A stretch of 64,000 nt of DNA, from NCBI RefSeq assembly GCF_030410515.1, contig NZ_JAUHHD010000002.1, positions 103,419 through 167,418 on the forward strand, in the 5' to 3' direction. Positions 42,097 to 50,395 of the stretch are shown here, one piece after another. Positions within the stretch are counted from its first letter, which is position 1. Every line of letters begins with the position of its first letter. The position numbers and the translations under genes are program-made. Source of the stretch: Arthrobacter sp. YD4 (GTDB taxonomy: Bacteria; Actinomycetota; Actinomycetes; Actinomycetales; Micrococcaceae). The notes below the pieces were generated by a model. It did not search any database. It was not told the origin of the DNA and saw only the letters and a program-made list of their open reading frames with translations.

Positions 42097-42132
42097 ATCC
42101 GCAAGCATAAAGCCATATCCACAAAAATGGAT
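42093..42132. promoter_or_regulatory. CCATATCC repeats before the ATPase gene
   Basis: CCATATCC occurs at 42093-42100 and 42113-42120 (20 bp apart), and its inverse AATGGATAT at about 42127-42135, giving ATATCC-N8-GGATAT. AT-rich for this genome and at the ATPase start; possible operator. An earlier start codon would place it partly within the coding sequence. Confidence 0.4.
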
Positions 42133-42171
42133 ATTAGCTTATGACGTCTTATTGAGACTCTTCGATCGTAG

Positions 42172-42456
42172 CTAAAGTCCGCTGCTGCCCTTCCATTCCT
42201 CGGCCGTCACGCGCTTGATGCTAGCCGACTGTGCCCAGCCCAGGTGGTACTTGCCGGACACGTCGAGCCATTCAATCAGACCGTAACTATGCGACCAGGC
42301 CACGGCCTTGCCGTAAACCCCGTTGACGCACACCAGGGGTCGGCCGTACTTCGGGAAGTCCCGGATCGGCGAGCTGTCGTCCATCGGGCGGACCTTGTCG
42401 GCGTCCAGGCGCGCCATAATCCGCTCCATATCCTCCGAAGAGCCTGACTTGATCAC
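42172..42456 (-). CDS. Hypothetical protein, 94 aa
   Basis: A small soluble protein, MIKSGSSEDMERIMARLDAD, with a middle segment YGRPLVCVNGVYGKAVAWSH and WLDVSGKYHLGWAQSASIKR. The second half looks like a compact beta domain. No family recognised. It lies between the ATPase and a helix-turn-helix gene on the same strand and has matching codon use, so it is probably real. Confidence 0.6.
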   Translation of the reverse strand: MIKSGSSEDMERIMARLDADKVRPMDDSSPIRDFPKYGRPLVCVNGVYGKAVAWSHSYGLIEWLDVSGKYHLGWAQSASIKRVTAEEWKGSSGL

Positions 42457-42593
42457 GGCTCAATTTTAGGACGGATTCCGTGGGTGGTCGAACATGTGTT
42501 CTCCACAGTGTTCTCCACATGTGAACAGGTATTCGATTGCGCCGGGGCGCCAACCAGCAACCGCGTTCGGCGGCGACATGCACGCCGAATCAG

Positions 42594-42842
42594 CTACTCC
42601 TGATCCCCAATTTCGCCGTCGTCGCTGATCTCGCCTGCGGCAATCCGTTCGGCAGTGCGCCTGTACGCCCTCTCGATGTAATCCTCGACGTCCTGCCGGC
42701 CGATGCGCCACATCCCTCGGCCACCGACCTGCAGGGCCCGCAGGTCGCCCGCCTTGATCAGCGCGTGGACCTGGTTCGGCTTCACGTTCAGCTCTTCGGC
42801 CACCTGGGGCGGCGTCAGGAAACGGTACTTGGGGTCACTCAC
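42594..42842 (-). CDS. Excisionase/helix-turn-helix domain protein, 82 aa
   Basis: The AlpA/Xis-type winged helix is clear: YRFLTPPQVAEELNVKPNQV, then HALIKAGDLRALQVGGRGMW and RIGRQDVEDYIERAYRRTAE. Acidic tail. Such proteins act as excision factors or small regulators on mobile elements. It starts 100 bp below the hipA pseudogene end, and no integrase is nearby. Confidence 0.82.
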   Translation of the reverse strand: MSDPKYRFLTPPQVAEELNVKPNQVHALIKAGDLRALQVGGRGMWRIGRQDVEDYIERAYRRTAERIAAGEISDDGEIGDQE

Positions 42843-42941
42843 CCGGCCATCCTATGTGCGGCCCTGCCCGCCGCAGCTCTCACCCGTGCGGCCCGCGGCC
42901 GCGGGCCCAGGCGACGTCAGCCACTCCCGCCAGGGCCAGGG

Positions 42942-43375
42942 TCAGGCGGTGGGCTCGGCGCGGCGGAGCCGCAGCTCGCGCAGTGCCCCGTTCAGCGGCG
43001 AGCCAATGAACGGCATTTCCGCCAGGTAGATCGTTGATGCGGCCGCGAGGGCGAGGTCGTTGGCGGCAGCCGCCAACCGTTGGGCAACCCGATGGCGGCG
43101 AACTCCTGCCAGCGTCTCGCCCTCAGCGCCTTGACCCTTCGGTCGATGGTGAGGGCCATCGTGTCATCGCCGTAGAGCAGCATGTACGGGATGTCGTACA
43201 TCGGCGCCACCATCCAGCCGCCGTGCCGGCGGCCCAAAACTGGACATTATAGGCGTGCAGGTCACCGTTGCCGGTAAGCCAGGCGAAGACGAACTGCAGG
43301 TAGAGGTTCCGCACGGTCACCGGCCTGGCCTCGCACAACCCGTCCAGGGCGCATGAGATTGGAATGATTGTGGCT
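42942..43375 (-). pseudogene. hipA-like toxin kinase, C-terminal pseudogene
   Basis: Three pieces in different frames follow in order: LYLQFVFAWLTGNGDLHAYN (about 43310-43250), then VAPMYDIPYMLLYGDDTMAL and RWQEFAAIGLP (about 43210-43080), then LALAAASTIYLAEMPFIGSP, LNGALRELRLRR, ending at TGA 42944-42942. This is the HipA C-terminal order (GNGDxHxxN catalytic, then YDIP). At least two frameshifts and no N-terminus. A HipA Ser/Thr kinase normally pairs with HipB; neither is intact. Confidence 0.75.
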
Positions 43376-43441
43376 TTTTTGTGGCCAAACGGTATCCGTA
43401 GCGATAGAGTCGAAACAGCCCCACGTACACGAGGATCAACA

Positions 43442-43822
43442 TTGAGCATCTCTACTATTCAAAACGCCGGGTTCGCCGGGACCGCACGACTGGGGATCCG
43501 CGAGGTCGTGCGTCAACTCAACACAGCACTGGGAGCAACCCTCGTGGCGGCCCTTTCAGGCGGCAAAGACCCGCGAATCAGCTACAAGTGGGCCCGTGAA
43601 AACGGCCCGGAGCCTAAACCTGCCGCGGTGCAGAGACTATTGCTGGCCCACCGGGCGTGGGTCGCTGTCTCCACCAACGAGGGCGAAGACGTTGCACGCC
43701 TGTGGTTCATCGGCGCGAACCCTTGGCTCGATGAAGTATCGCCCATCGAAGCCATTGCCAACATGGAGTCGAAGAAGGTCATGGCCGCGGCACAGGCAAT
43801 GATCGACGAAATGACTCCATGA
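43442..43822 (+). CDS. Antitoxin-like protein with DUF2384 (MbcA/ParS) C-terminus
   Basis: 126 residues from TTG 43442 with an AGGATC site upstream; the open frame starts earlier but overlaps the hipA remnant. The N-terminal helix-turn-helix is IREVVRQLNTALGATLVAAL, with DPRISYKWARENGPEPKPAA. The C-terminal part VARLWFIGANPWLDEVSPIE, AIANMESKKVMAAAQAMIDE is the NPxL..SPIEAL pattern of the Xre-MbcA-ParS antitoxins. No RES toxin follows immediately. It is 46 bp upstream of a second protein of the same type. Confidence 0.7.
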   Translation: MSISTIQNAGFAGTARLGIREVVRQLNTALGATLVAALSGGKDPRISYKWARENGPEPKPAAVQRLLLAHRAWVAVSTNEGEDVARLWFIGANPWLDEVSPIEAIANMESKKVMAAAQAMIDEMTP

Positions 43823-43868
43823 TTGGAGTGAAAAGAACATCAGGGAAATGCGCGGAGGAAGGTTGACT

Positions 43869-44330
43869 ATGACCGCTGCGGAGCACCCAGCAGCCAGGAC
43901 CACGAGTCCCATGGCGGTCTCCCCGCAGACGGCCCGGAGTGTCCAGGCCGCCGAGAACATCTGGCGCAGCATCGAGCGGGAATTCGGAATGCTCTCCAGC
44001 ATGGAGGTCGCTGAGCGCCTGGGGTCGAGGAAGCCTAACCGTTCCCTGGCATCCGGGCTGCGCAACGACGGGAGCATCGTCGGCATCATGCGGGGGAACT
44101 CCTACCGGTTCCCCGGCTTCCAGTTCGACGCCGACAAGGCTGTCGTGGTTCCAGCCATGCCGAAGCTCATTGCCCTCGCTAGGGAGAACGAGCGGTCCGA
44201 CGAGGGTCTGGTGTACTGGCTGACCTCCCCGAGCAGCTTCTTTCACGAGCAGGACCGGCCGGTTTACCACCTGCACGAGGAGGACCGGGTGCTGGCTGCG
44301 GCCAGGGATCAGTTCGAGGGTACTTGGTGA
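43869..44330 (+). CDS. Second MbcA/ParS-like antitoxin-domain protein
   Basis: 153 residues from ATG 43869. N-terminal segment with IWRSIEREFGMLSSMEVAER and LGSRKPNRSLASGLRNDGSI resembles a DNA-binding helix-turn-helix; then the C-terminal VPAMPKLIALARENERSDEG, LVYWLTSPSSFFHEQDRPVY and EDRVLAAARDQF match the antitoxin toxin-binding domain. It is tandem with the preceding protein, so the two may form a regulatory pair. A recognised toxin partner was not found. Confidence 0.7.
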   Translation: MTAAEHPAARTTSPMAVSPQTARSVQAAENIWRSIEREFGMLSSMEVAERLGSRKPNRSLASGLRNDGSIVGIMRGNSYRFPGFQFDADKAVVVPAMPKLIALARENERSDEGLVYWLTSPSSFFHEQDRPVYHLHEEDRVLAAARDQFEGTW

Positions 44331-44334
44331 CCGG

Positions 44335-44520
44335 GTGACGGAGGACGGTTTTGAGGTGGTGCCAGGCAGTGGCCGGTTCTACGCGGTAGGACCGGACCGG
44401 GACTGGCTGATCGACTTCTGCGCACCGATTAATATTGAGGTCCTGCGGGGCCCGCATGACCGGCGGCCGCAACTCCTCACGGTCTCCGTATGGTGCGTGC
44501 GGAGTGGACGGCTAAGTTGA
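44335..44520 (+). CDS. Small hypothetical protein, 61 aa
   Basis: Starts at GTG 44335, four bases after the previous stop, so likely co-translated. Sequence MTEDGFEVVPGSGRFYAVGP, then DRDWLIDFCAPINIEVLRGP. Too short for a RES toxin domain, although its place after MbcA/ParS-like genes is where that toxin would be expected. May be a truncated remnant. Confidence 0.4.
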   Translation: MTEDGFEVVPGSGRFYAVGPDRDWLIDFCAPINIEVLRGPHDRRPQLLTVSVWCVRSGRLS

Positions 44521-44671
44521 AGGTGGCTTGACCGCTCGGGGCTGACGGGCGCATTTGGATAGCCCCGTCGGACCCGGGTGGACGCCGAATAATCCAGTCG
44601 GGGCCCGCTTCACGCCCGGCGACCTTAGAACGTTCGCCCAACTGGACCTTTCAGGCAGGCGTCGTGGCAAG

Positions 44672-45334
44672 ATGACACCCATCATGGACAGCAAATTGCG
44701 GCGCGCCCCTGACGCGGAATGGGTGTTGATGTACCGGCTCGGGCTGAGCCGGAAACGCATCGCTGAGCTGGTGGGCGCCGAACCCGCCACAGTTGGTTAC
44801 CACTTGGTCATCGCGCGCCGCCGGGATCCGGAGCTTGAGGCGGCACATGTGGCCGCCGCCGGCACCAAGGCTGGCCCCTCTCCCGCGGAACTTGCCCGCA
44901 TGGAAGTGATTATCGCCTGGATCAAGGCCGAAGGCAGGCTCCCCCGGGACCGCTCCGAGGACAAGAAAGAACGGTCTATGGTCCGGTGGCTCTCGGACCG
45001 ACGCCGCGAAGCGGCCGAGGAGACCCTTGACCCGGGTTACCGTGACGGTCTGGCCCAGGTGCCAGGGTGGCAGAAAAACCGCAGGGAACTCGAGGACGAA
45101 GAACGCTGGCGTTGCCGCCTCGCGCAGCTTGCGGCCCACCGCGAGGCTGGCAACGACTGGCCCCGCCACAAGGACTGCGATTCTGAGCGGGAACATACCC
45201 TTGGCGTGTGGATCCACACTCAGCGGTACAAACACCGCCGCGGCGACCTCGCTCCTGATAAGGTCAGCCTCTTGGACGAGGCCGTCCCCGGGTGGCAGAC
45301 CGGCAGGACCCGCGGCCGCCCGCCCGACAGGTGA
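44672..45334 (+). CDS. Helicase-associated (HA) domain protein, 220 aa
   Basis: From ATG 44672. An N-terminal helix-turn-helix (WVLMYRLGLSRKRIAELVGA, EPATVGYHLVIARRRD) is followed by HA-domain repeats: IAWIKAEGRLPRDRSEDKKE, VRWLSDRRREAAEETL and WRCRLAQLAAHREAGNDWPR, HTLGVWIHTQRYKHRRGDLA. HA domains accompany actinobacterial helicases and probably bind DNA; here no helicase motor is present. The 3' 220 bases recur at 46762-46985. Confidence 0.8.
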   Translation: MTPIMDSKLRRAPDAEWVLMYRLGLSRKRIAELVGAEPATVGYHLVIARRRDPELEAAHVAAAGTKAGPSPAELARMEVIIAWIKAEGRLPRDRSEDKKERSMVRWLSDRRREAAEETLDPGYRDGLAQVPGWQKNRRELEDEERWRCRLAQLAAHREAGNDWPRHKDCDSEREHTLGVWIHTQRYKHRRGDLAPDKVSLLDEAVPGWQTGRTRGRPPDR

Positions 45335-45352
45335 ACGAGATCCGCACCGCGC
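45110..45352. repeat. ~230-bp direct repeat, left copy (HA-domain 3' end)
   Basis: The block with GCAGCTTGCGGCCC, GGCAACGACTGGCCCCGCCA, CAAGGACTGCGATTCTGAGC and GTGGCAGACCGGCAGGACCC is about 90% identical to 46762-47005, same orientation, and extends past the stop codon to ATCCGCACCGCGCC/ATCTGCACCGCGCC. The two copies bracket a membrane-nuclease gene. Confidence 0.85.
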
Positions 45353-45550
45353 CACCGCAGGTGGCACGACGTGCGCGGTCGGACTGCCGGCCGATAGAAA
45401 GTCGATCGAATCCGTTCAGTAACTCAGGGCTGGTCAATTGGAAGCGAATCCCGAACAGTGTCGTCTTCCTCGCCTCTGGTCTAGCGCTCCCCCCACTGGG
45501 CGCAGTAGACCAGAATTACGAGCTTCAAAAGCGAGATCGCCAGATGCTCA

Positions 45551-46687
45551 GTGCAACAGTCGCAAGCAATTACGCGTCCAGCAGCACGTATACTCCCAAA
45601 CGTGGTCGAAACGTCTGTCAAAATCGAAGCTTCGGGGCTGATTAGGCCAGTTGGGAAGCACAACCCTTGGGCCTCGTGGTTGAAGGCTCACCCGTGGGTG
45701 CGCCGCACAATCATCACTTTCGGGTTCGTGCTGTCTGTCCTGCTTGGAGTTCAAGTTGTAGTCCTGCTCTTGGCATGGAAACACGTGGAAGTGTGGGTTT
45801 CCTTCATGAGGGACTTCGTAACCAGTCCGGCTATGGCGGGAATGGCCGCCCTTATAGCGGCCATCATCGGTGCAAGGTCCCTAAAGCGGCAGCTCGACCA
45901 GACCAAGAGACAGGCTGATCACACTCAGGCGGAGGCGGTTCATGCGCGGGCAATGGATGCGGAAGCGTCTTGGTGGGAGAAATTCGAGTGGGTCACCGAT
46001 CGAATACTTCCCAAGGATCCGAAGCAGGAGAAGCTGGCAAAGCCACTTGCCATTGGCCTGCTAACGTCGTTGCTCAACATGGCGACGGCCGAATTTCAGC
46101 GCGGCGCGGTTGATGGCGTCATTGAACATTACTTAGCGCCGGAGAACGACGAAGGCCAGCAGAAGCCTGGGCCGTCATCCAAAGATTACGATGCTGAACT
46201 ACGAGCCCTGCGTTCCCTTGTGGACGCGCGCAAGAATTCGGCAGCGGGATCCAGCGCGGCAGAGGGTGCGCTGCGGGCTTCCATGTATGAACAGAGCGCC
46301 TTTGACGCACTTCAGAGTGTGTGGCAGTTGGGAAACGAACTGCAGTTCCTGCCGCGGCTGCGTGTCGGCGAGCGACATTTCATTCCTGATGCCATCCTCA
46401 ACCTCGATGGTCGCCGCATGATTCTGGAGTTCAAAGCATGGACAAAGTTTCAGCACAGTGGTGCGGACAGGGTTCTTGACATGTTTTCCCGGGCGCTGCC
46501 CGTAGTCGATGCCGACAGGATCATCCTCATAACGAGTGCTCCGATTCCCCCCGAATACGCACCCGGCGGTTTTAGGGCCAATCGATTCGAGAATCTACTG
46601 TTGGTTCACTGGTTGCCCGAGGATGGGAGCGCGGCTCTGGAAGACGGGATCAGGCGGGCCCTTTCTTGGTCGGACAACGCTAAGTAG
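45551..46687 (+). CDS. Membrane-anchored PD-(D/E)XK nuclease-like protein
   Basis: Up to 378 residues (alternative GTG start 45602, 361 residues; neither has a strong ribosome site). Two N-terminal TM helices at about 52-75 (TIITFGFVLSVLLGVQVVVLLL) and 92-110 (AMAGMAALIAAIIGARSLK), a coiled-coil part (RQLDQTKRQADHTQAEAVHA), a helical middle, and a C-terminal region with FIPDAILNLDGRRMILEFKA (PD, then ExK), ending VDADRIILITSAP. This is the PD-(D/E)XK restriction-type motif arrangement. The local codon use is less GC-biased than neighbours. Candidate defence effector; no family known to me. Confidence 0.75.
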   Translation: MQQSQAITRPAARILPNVVETSVKIEASGLIRPVGKHNPWASWLKAHPWVRRTIITFGFVLSVLLGVQVVVLLLAWKHVEVWVSFMRDFVTSPAMAGMAALIAAIIGARSLKRQLDQTKRQADHTQAEAVHARAMDAEASWWEKFEWVTDRILPKDPKQEKLAKPLAIGLLTSLLNMATAEFQRGAVDGVIEHYLAPENDEGQQKPGPSSKDYDAELRALRSLVDARKNSAAGSSAAEGALRASMYEQSAFDALQSVWQLGNELQFLPRLRVGERHFIPDAILNLDGRRMILEFKAWTKFQHSGADRVLDMFSRALPVVDADRIILITSAPIPPEYAPGGFRANRFENLLLVHWLPEDGSAALEDGIRRALSWSDNAK

Positions 46688-46737
46688 ATGCTCCGGGGTA
46701 ATCCATCTGCGACTTCGGATCGGATGGTGTTCTCAGA

Positions 46738-46985
46738 TGGATCGACAACAAGGCGAACCCTGCCGCCGCGTCGCCCAGCTTGCGGCCCGCCGCGAGGAAG
46801 GCAACGACTGGCCCCGCCACAAGGACTGCGATTCTGAGCGGGAACATACCCTAGGCGTTTGGATCCACGCCCAGCGATACAAACACCGCCGCGGCGACCT
46901 CGCTCCCGACAAGGTCAAGCTCCTGGACGGTGCCGTCCCCGGGTGGCAGACCGGCAGGACCCGCGGCCGCCCGCCCCGCAGGTAA
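46738..46985 (+). pseudogene. Duplicated C-terminal fragment of the HA-domain protein
   Basis: The frame reads RRVAQLAARREEGNDWPRHK, then CDSEREHTLGVWIHAQRYKH and VPGWQTGRTRGRPPRR, nearly the same as residues 150-220 of the protein at 44672. The upstream helix-turn-helix is absent and the first 10 codons are unrelated. A partial copy created by duplication or insertion. Confidence 0.8.
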
Positions 46986-47005
46986 ACGAGAGATCTGCAC
47001 CGCGC
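46762..47005. repeat. ~230-bp direct repeat, right copy
   Basis: Partner of 45110-45352 in the same orientation. Substitutions are scattered and mostly synonymous, so the duplication is not very recent. Confidence 0.85.
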
Positions 47006-47057
47006 CGGCGGAGTCGTCTCTCAAGACATCACCCGCCGCTACGGGGGCGACTCCATC

Positions 47058-47588
47058 TCAGCGACGCTGGGAAAGCCATGTATCGAAGTCGTGAATCTTG
47101 ATCTTGTGGGCTTCCATCGGCTTGTGTCCCCACCGCGACAGCTGATGGTGGAGGTATTCGAGATAGTCACGGGCATTGTCCCACCAGACCGCGTCGTGAG
47201 CCGCAACAGGATAGTCCCCGGGAACGGAGAAGAGATTCGACGTTCCGATCACACCGAAGTGCTCCCCCAGCGCGGAAGCGACGCTTCTCCTGACATGACG
47301 CCAGGAGCTAGGGAGCAAAGTCTCATGCCTGCGGTACGTGGTCTCCCAAAGCGCGACTGCTTCAAAGATGTCCTGAGACAGGACGGTGCGGACCTCCGAA
47401 CTTACCACCAGCTTTTGTAGGCAATACAGTGTCTCGCAGAGGGAGGAGGCCGCCTCGCGCTCCACCGCCCGTCGATCGCTCCTGTCCTCGCGCTTCATAG
47501 TCCACTTATGAGTGAGAAACGCCGCAGTCAGAACACCAACGGCAGCGAGGACCGCTGCAATGAGCGGGACGGCCAAAATCTCGTTCAT
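47058..47588 (-). CDS. Hypothetical single-pass membrane protein, 176 aa
   Basis: One N-terminal TM helix (AVPLIAAVLAAVGVLTAAFLTHK), then a basic stop-transfer (MKREDRSDRRAVEREAASSL) and a helical cytosolic domain with LCETLYCLQKLVVSSEVRTV and VWWDNARDYLEYLHHQLSRW. It begins 28 bp below the drmC stop on the same strand, so it may belong to the DISARM transcript. The combination of TM anchor and small helical domain is frequent in defence islands, yet no domain is recognised. Confidence 0.65.
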   Translation of the reverse strand: MNEILAVPLIAAVLAAVGVLTAAFLTHKWTMKREDRSDRRAVEREAASSLCETLYCLQKLVVSSEVRTVLSQDIFEAVALWETTYRRHETLLPSSWRHVRRSVASALGEHFGVIGTSNLFSVPGDYPVAAHDAVWWDNARDYLEYLHHQLSRWGHKPMEAHKIKIHDFDTWLSQRR

Positions 47589-47616
47589 GCTCCTCCTTCA
47601 TGGGTCGGCGCGCCGG

Positions 47617-48327
47617 CTACTCCTGTACCAGTTGGTAAAGCGTGCCGTGCTTGCTGGCCATCGTGGACTCAACTGACCTGGCAAGAGCCGAGTCTCGGAC
47701 TAGAAGGCCGAACTCGATGTTGCGGTTCTCGGCGCTGAATGAGAAGTTGGCGCTGGTCAGCAGCATCACTTCATGGTCGATGATGACGAACTTTGCATGG
47801 CTGACCACGGGCTTGCCGGTAGGCAACACAGCCGATCTGTAGACCGTCGCACCCCCAAGATGGGCTTTGATGTTCACAGCGTCGGCCTTGTCCCCGTCGA
47901 CGTAAACGGTGACTGTGATACCTGGCTGTTCAGCACTTTCCCGGAGCACTGACCACATCTTCGAGGTCTTCTCGAAGTTATAGGTTGCGCAGGTCACGGA
48001 CTGGCGGGCGGAGCGGACGAGCCGGTGGAACTCGCCCGTGAGGTGGCCGATTTTGGCTTCGTTGCCGGGCATGGTCCAGACAGGTGTGAGATCTCGATGG
48101 ACGGCCTTGGCTCCGGCCACAGCCTGTAGGACAGCAACCGACCGCTCAACCTCCGTGTGCCCCAGCCCGGCGGCTGTAAGGAGTCCACGGGCTTTTTCAC
48201 GACGGGATGCGCTGACCGCTCCGAGGGCCTTGGTGACGTGCTGGCCGGTGGCGAGCTGTACGGCCAGGCCTTCGGCTTCGGAACCGGTGAGAAACTCTCC
48301 GAGCGCCCCAAAAGGGTCAGAAGGCAT
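47617..48327 (-). CDS. drmC: DISARM protein DrmC (phospholipase D-like)
   Basis: 236 residues from ATG 48327, overlapping the drmB end by 11 bases. After an N-terminal helical region (MPSDPFGALGEFLTGSEAEG) comes a PLD nuclease fold with one HKD motif: VVSHAKFVIIDHEVMLLTSANFS-type segment (His, Lys, Asp) followed by ENRNIEFGLLV. Single-HKD proteins dimerise to make the active site. DrmC is a member of DISARM, reported as dispensable for defence in some systems. Last core gene of the operon. Confidence 0.9.
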   Translation of the reverse strand: MPSDPFGALGEFLTGSEAEGLAVQLATGQHVTKALGAVSASRREKARGLLTAAGLGHTEVERSVAVLQAVAGAKAVHRDLTPVWTMPGNEAKIGHLTGEFHRLVRSARQSVTCATYNFEKTSKMWSVLRESAEQPGITVTVYVDGDKADAVNIKAHLGGATVYRSAVLPTGKPVVSHAKFVIIDHEVMLLTSANFSFSAENRNIEFGLLVRDSALARSVESTMASKHGTLYQLVQE

Positions 48328-50395
48328 CAACGCTCCCGAAGAACCCGGGCACGGCCGGACCCATGATGGTCGGCAGATCCAGGAGAAAGCGCCTATCCAG
48401 GAACCGGTTCGACTTCTCGCACGAAGTCTCCGAGGCGAACGTACAGCAGTGGCAGGCCGCACCATGGAGGAAGTCCTCCGGGTCGCTGGGAGTGCGCACC
48501 GCACAAACAGGGTCCGAGGAACACCGCGACGCCCTGCGCAGAGCCGAGATAACGAGGCCCTCCAAGCGCGCGGGCTCGGACAGTGCGACGAGCCCGCCGA
48601 GAGTTCCCTCGCTGTCGGAGGCGGTAGTGCAGATGAGCAGTCCGGCTGCCGCCTCGCGCTGCGGCCCCGAAGGCCATCCGTAGATGCGTTCGGTGAGGCT
48701 GGCCGCGCCGTAGCCGCAGGACATTGCCATCTCCCGAATGAGCGTGTGGGCGAAGGTGTGCAGCAGCCAGTACCGCGGGCCTGGCAGCCGAGTGTCGGGG
48801 TCGACTGACGCGGCGGTCTCCGAGAAGCGGCGGGAGAAGTTCAGTCGGTGTGCCTGCCTGTGAGCTGCCCATAGCGAGGAGTCGAGGATCTTCTTTTCCC
48901 ACTCGTCCACGGCTTTCAGGTCGAGCTGAAGAAAGATTCCCTCGCCGCGGTCTTCGGTCGCCGGCACCCAAGCCGGTTTGCCCTTGCGCGTTAGTTTGAC
49001 GAGGCGGCTGGCAAGGTCGTTCACCCGGTCCATCTCGTCGAGCCGCGTAAACCCGAGCACGGCGTTAATCTTTTTCATGCGGTTGACGGCGACGACTCGC
49101 GCAATGCGCGCGTGCAGGTTCTGCCCCCGTTGCATCTCGGTGACCATTAGGCCGCTGGAGTTTTGCTGCTGCGGGAACAGAGCTGGCTTTTGCAGATACC
49201 GCCATTCCGGCACGAGCAGCTCCACCGGGTCCCAAGTGGCGAGCTTCTCCTGGCGGACCTCCTCGGGATCGACGGGCGCGAGCACGTCCGCGACGGCGGC
49301 CGCTAGGCTCTGGTCCGAGACATCCTTGAGGTCGAGCTTTCCGTCTGCCACGTCCCGGAGGGTGTCCAGGTCGGAGGCGTACTTGGCGATCTTCTCGATT
49401 CCCACCGCAGCGCGCAGTTGGTCGGCGAGGGCTTCGGCCTCTTCAGCGTCGGTGCGGGGCATGACAATGACCGACTGGGTGGAGGAGAACCAGAGGTTGG
49501 ATGCCCCCATCATGATCAGGGTGGGACGGGCGCCGCATTCGGTGTCGAAGGCGTTCAGGTGAGGGTGTCGTCCACGGCATTTCTGCGGGAGTTTGTCGCG
49601 CCCAGCCGCGCCCTGGGCCTCGGCCATGCCACGGGATGCGGGGCAGGAGGCGCAGCTGATGACGGAGCCGATGCTTTGACCGATGTTCGCGTCCCGCATC
49701 TTCAGGTCGGGTGCCTCGGCTTTCGGGCATATTCCGCCGCGGTGCACCCATAGTGTGTAGGGAAACTCGTCGAGGTGGCCGTTGGTGCAGGTCAGCAGGT
49801 GCGGGGCCGGAACGGCCGGGCTCTGGCGTTTCCCTCCGGCTGCTCCGGCCGCTTTCCTGCCACGGCCCGGACAGCTCTGGTGGGTGAATTGGGCCAAGTC
49901 CGGGCGGAAGGGATGGGTATTCGTGTAGCTGAAGCGCGGCAGAGGTCCGAGGTAGTCGCAGCCTGTGCAGCGCAACCACTGCGGGAAGACGCGCGCCGGA
50001 ACGCCGAGGTCGGACCCTTCCTTGGACATCGCTCCCTTCTTCGGCTGCCACGGAAACGGGCGGAGCGAGTCAACCTGAGGCCCGAGGTGAAGCCGTACGA
50101 CATTCAGTAGCCGTGGTTCGACGATGGTCGGGGTGAATTCCCGGCGCTTCCAGATCGGTTCCCAGTCGTCGAGCCCGGCCGGCATGACAGCAAACCCTGG
50201 GAGGTCCATGATCGCGCCTGGGCCATAGGTGTAGAGCAGCGAGGAGGGGCGTGCGGAGCCGACCTTTGCACGGTTCTTGACCGTGCCCTCTTCGGCGTCA
50301 GTCAGCGGGTCGAGCGTCTGCCCGGGATCGTGGAACATGGCGAGGCTGTTTAGCGGCTCCGCATTGTCTTTATCGGTGGAGATGGTTTCGGCCAT
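48317..50395 (-). CDS. drmB: DISARM protein DrmB (DUF1998)
   Basis: 692 residues from ATG 50395, whose A is shared with the drmA stop (TGATG). Cysteine pairs suggest zinc ribbons: WLRCTGCDYLGPLPRF, TCTNGHLDEFP, SCASCPASRGMAEAQ. The C-terminal DUF1998 shows YWLLHTFAHTLIREMAMSCG, YGAASLTERIYGW, GTLGGLVALSEP and GAACHCCTFASETSCEKSNR. In DISARM, DrmA and DrmB form a complex that recognises DNA, including 5' overhangs. Present in every DISARM class. Confidence 0.93.
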   Translation of the reverse strand: MAETISTDKDNAEPLNSLAMFHDPGQTLDPLTDAEEGTVKNRAKVGSARPSSLLYTYGPGAIMDLPGFAVMPAGLDDWEPIWKRREFTPTIVEPRLLNVVRLHLGPQVDSLRPFPWQPKKGAMSKEGSDLGVPARVFPQWLRCTGCDYLGPLPRFSYTNTHPFRPDLAQFTHQSCPGRGRKAAGAAGGKRQSPAVPAPHLLTCTNGHLDEFPYTLWVHRGGICPKAEAPDLKMRDANIGQSIGSVISCASCPASRGMAEAQGAAGRDKLPQKCRGRHPHLNAFDTECGARPTLIMMGASNLWFSSTQSVIVMPRTDAEEAEALADQLRAAVGIEKIAKYASDLDTLRDVADGKLDLKDVSDQSLAAAVADVLAPVDPEEVRQEKLATWDPVELLVPEWRYLQKPALFPQQQNSSGLMVTEMQRGQNLHARIARVVAVNRMKKINAVLGFTRLDEMDRVNDLASRLVKLTRKGKPAWVPATEDRGEGIFLQLDLKAVDEWEKKILDSSLWAAHRQAHRLNFSRRFSETAASVDPDTRLPGPRYWLLHTFAHTLIREMAMSCGYGAASLTERIYGWPSGPQREAAAGLLICTTASDSEGTLGGLVALSEPARLEGLVISALRRASRCSSDPVCAVRTPSDPEDFLHGAACHCCTFASETSCEKSNRFLDRRFLLDLPTIMGPAVPGFFGSVDAF

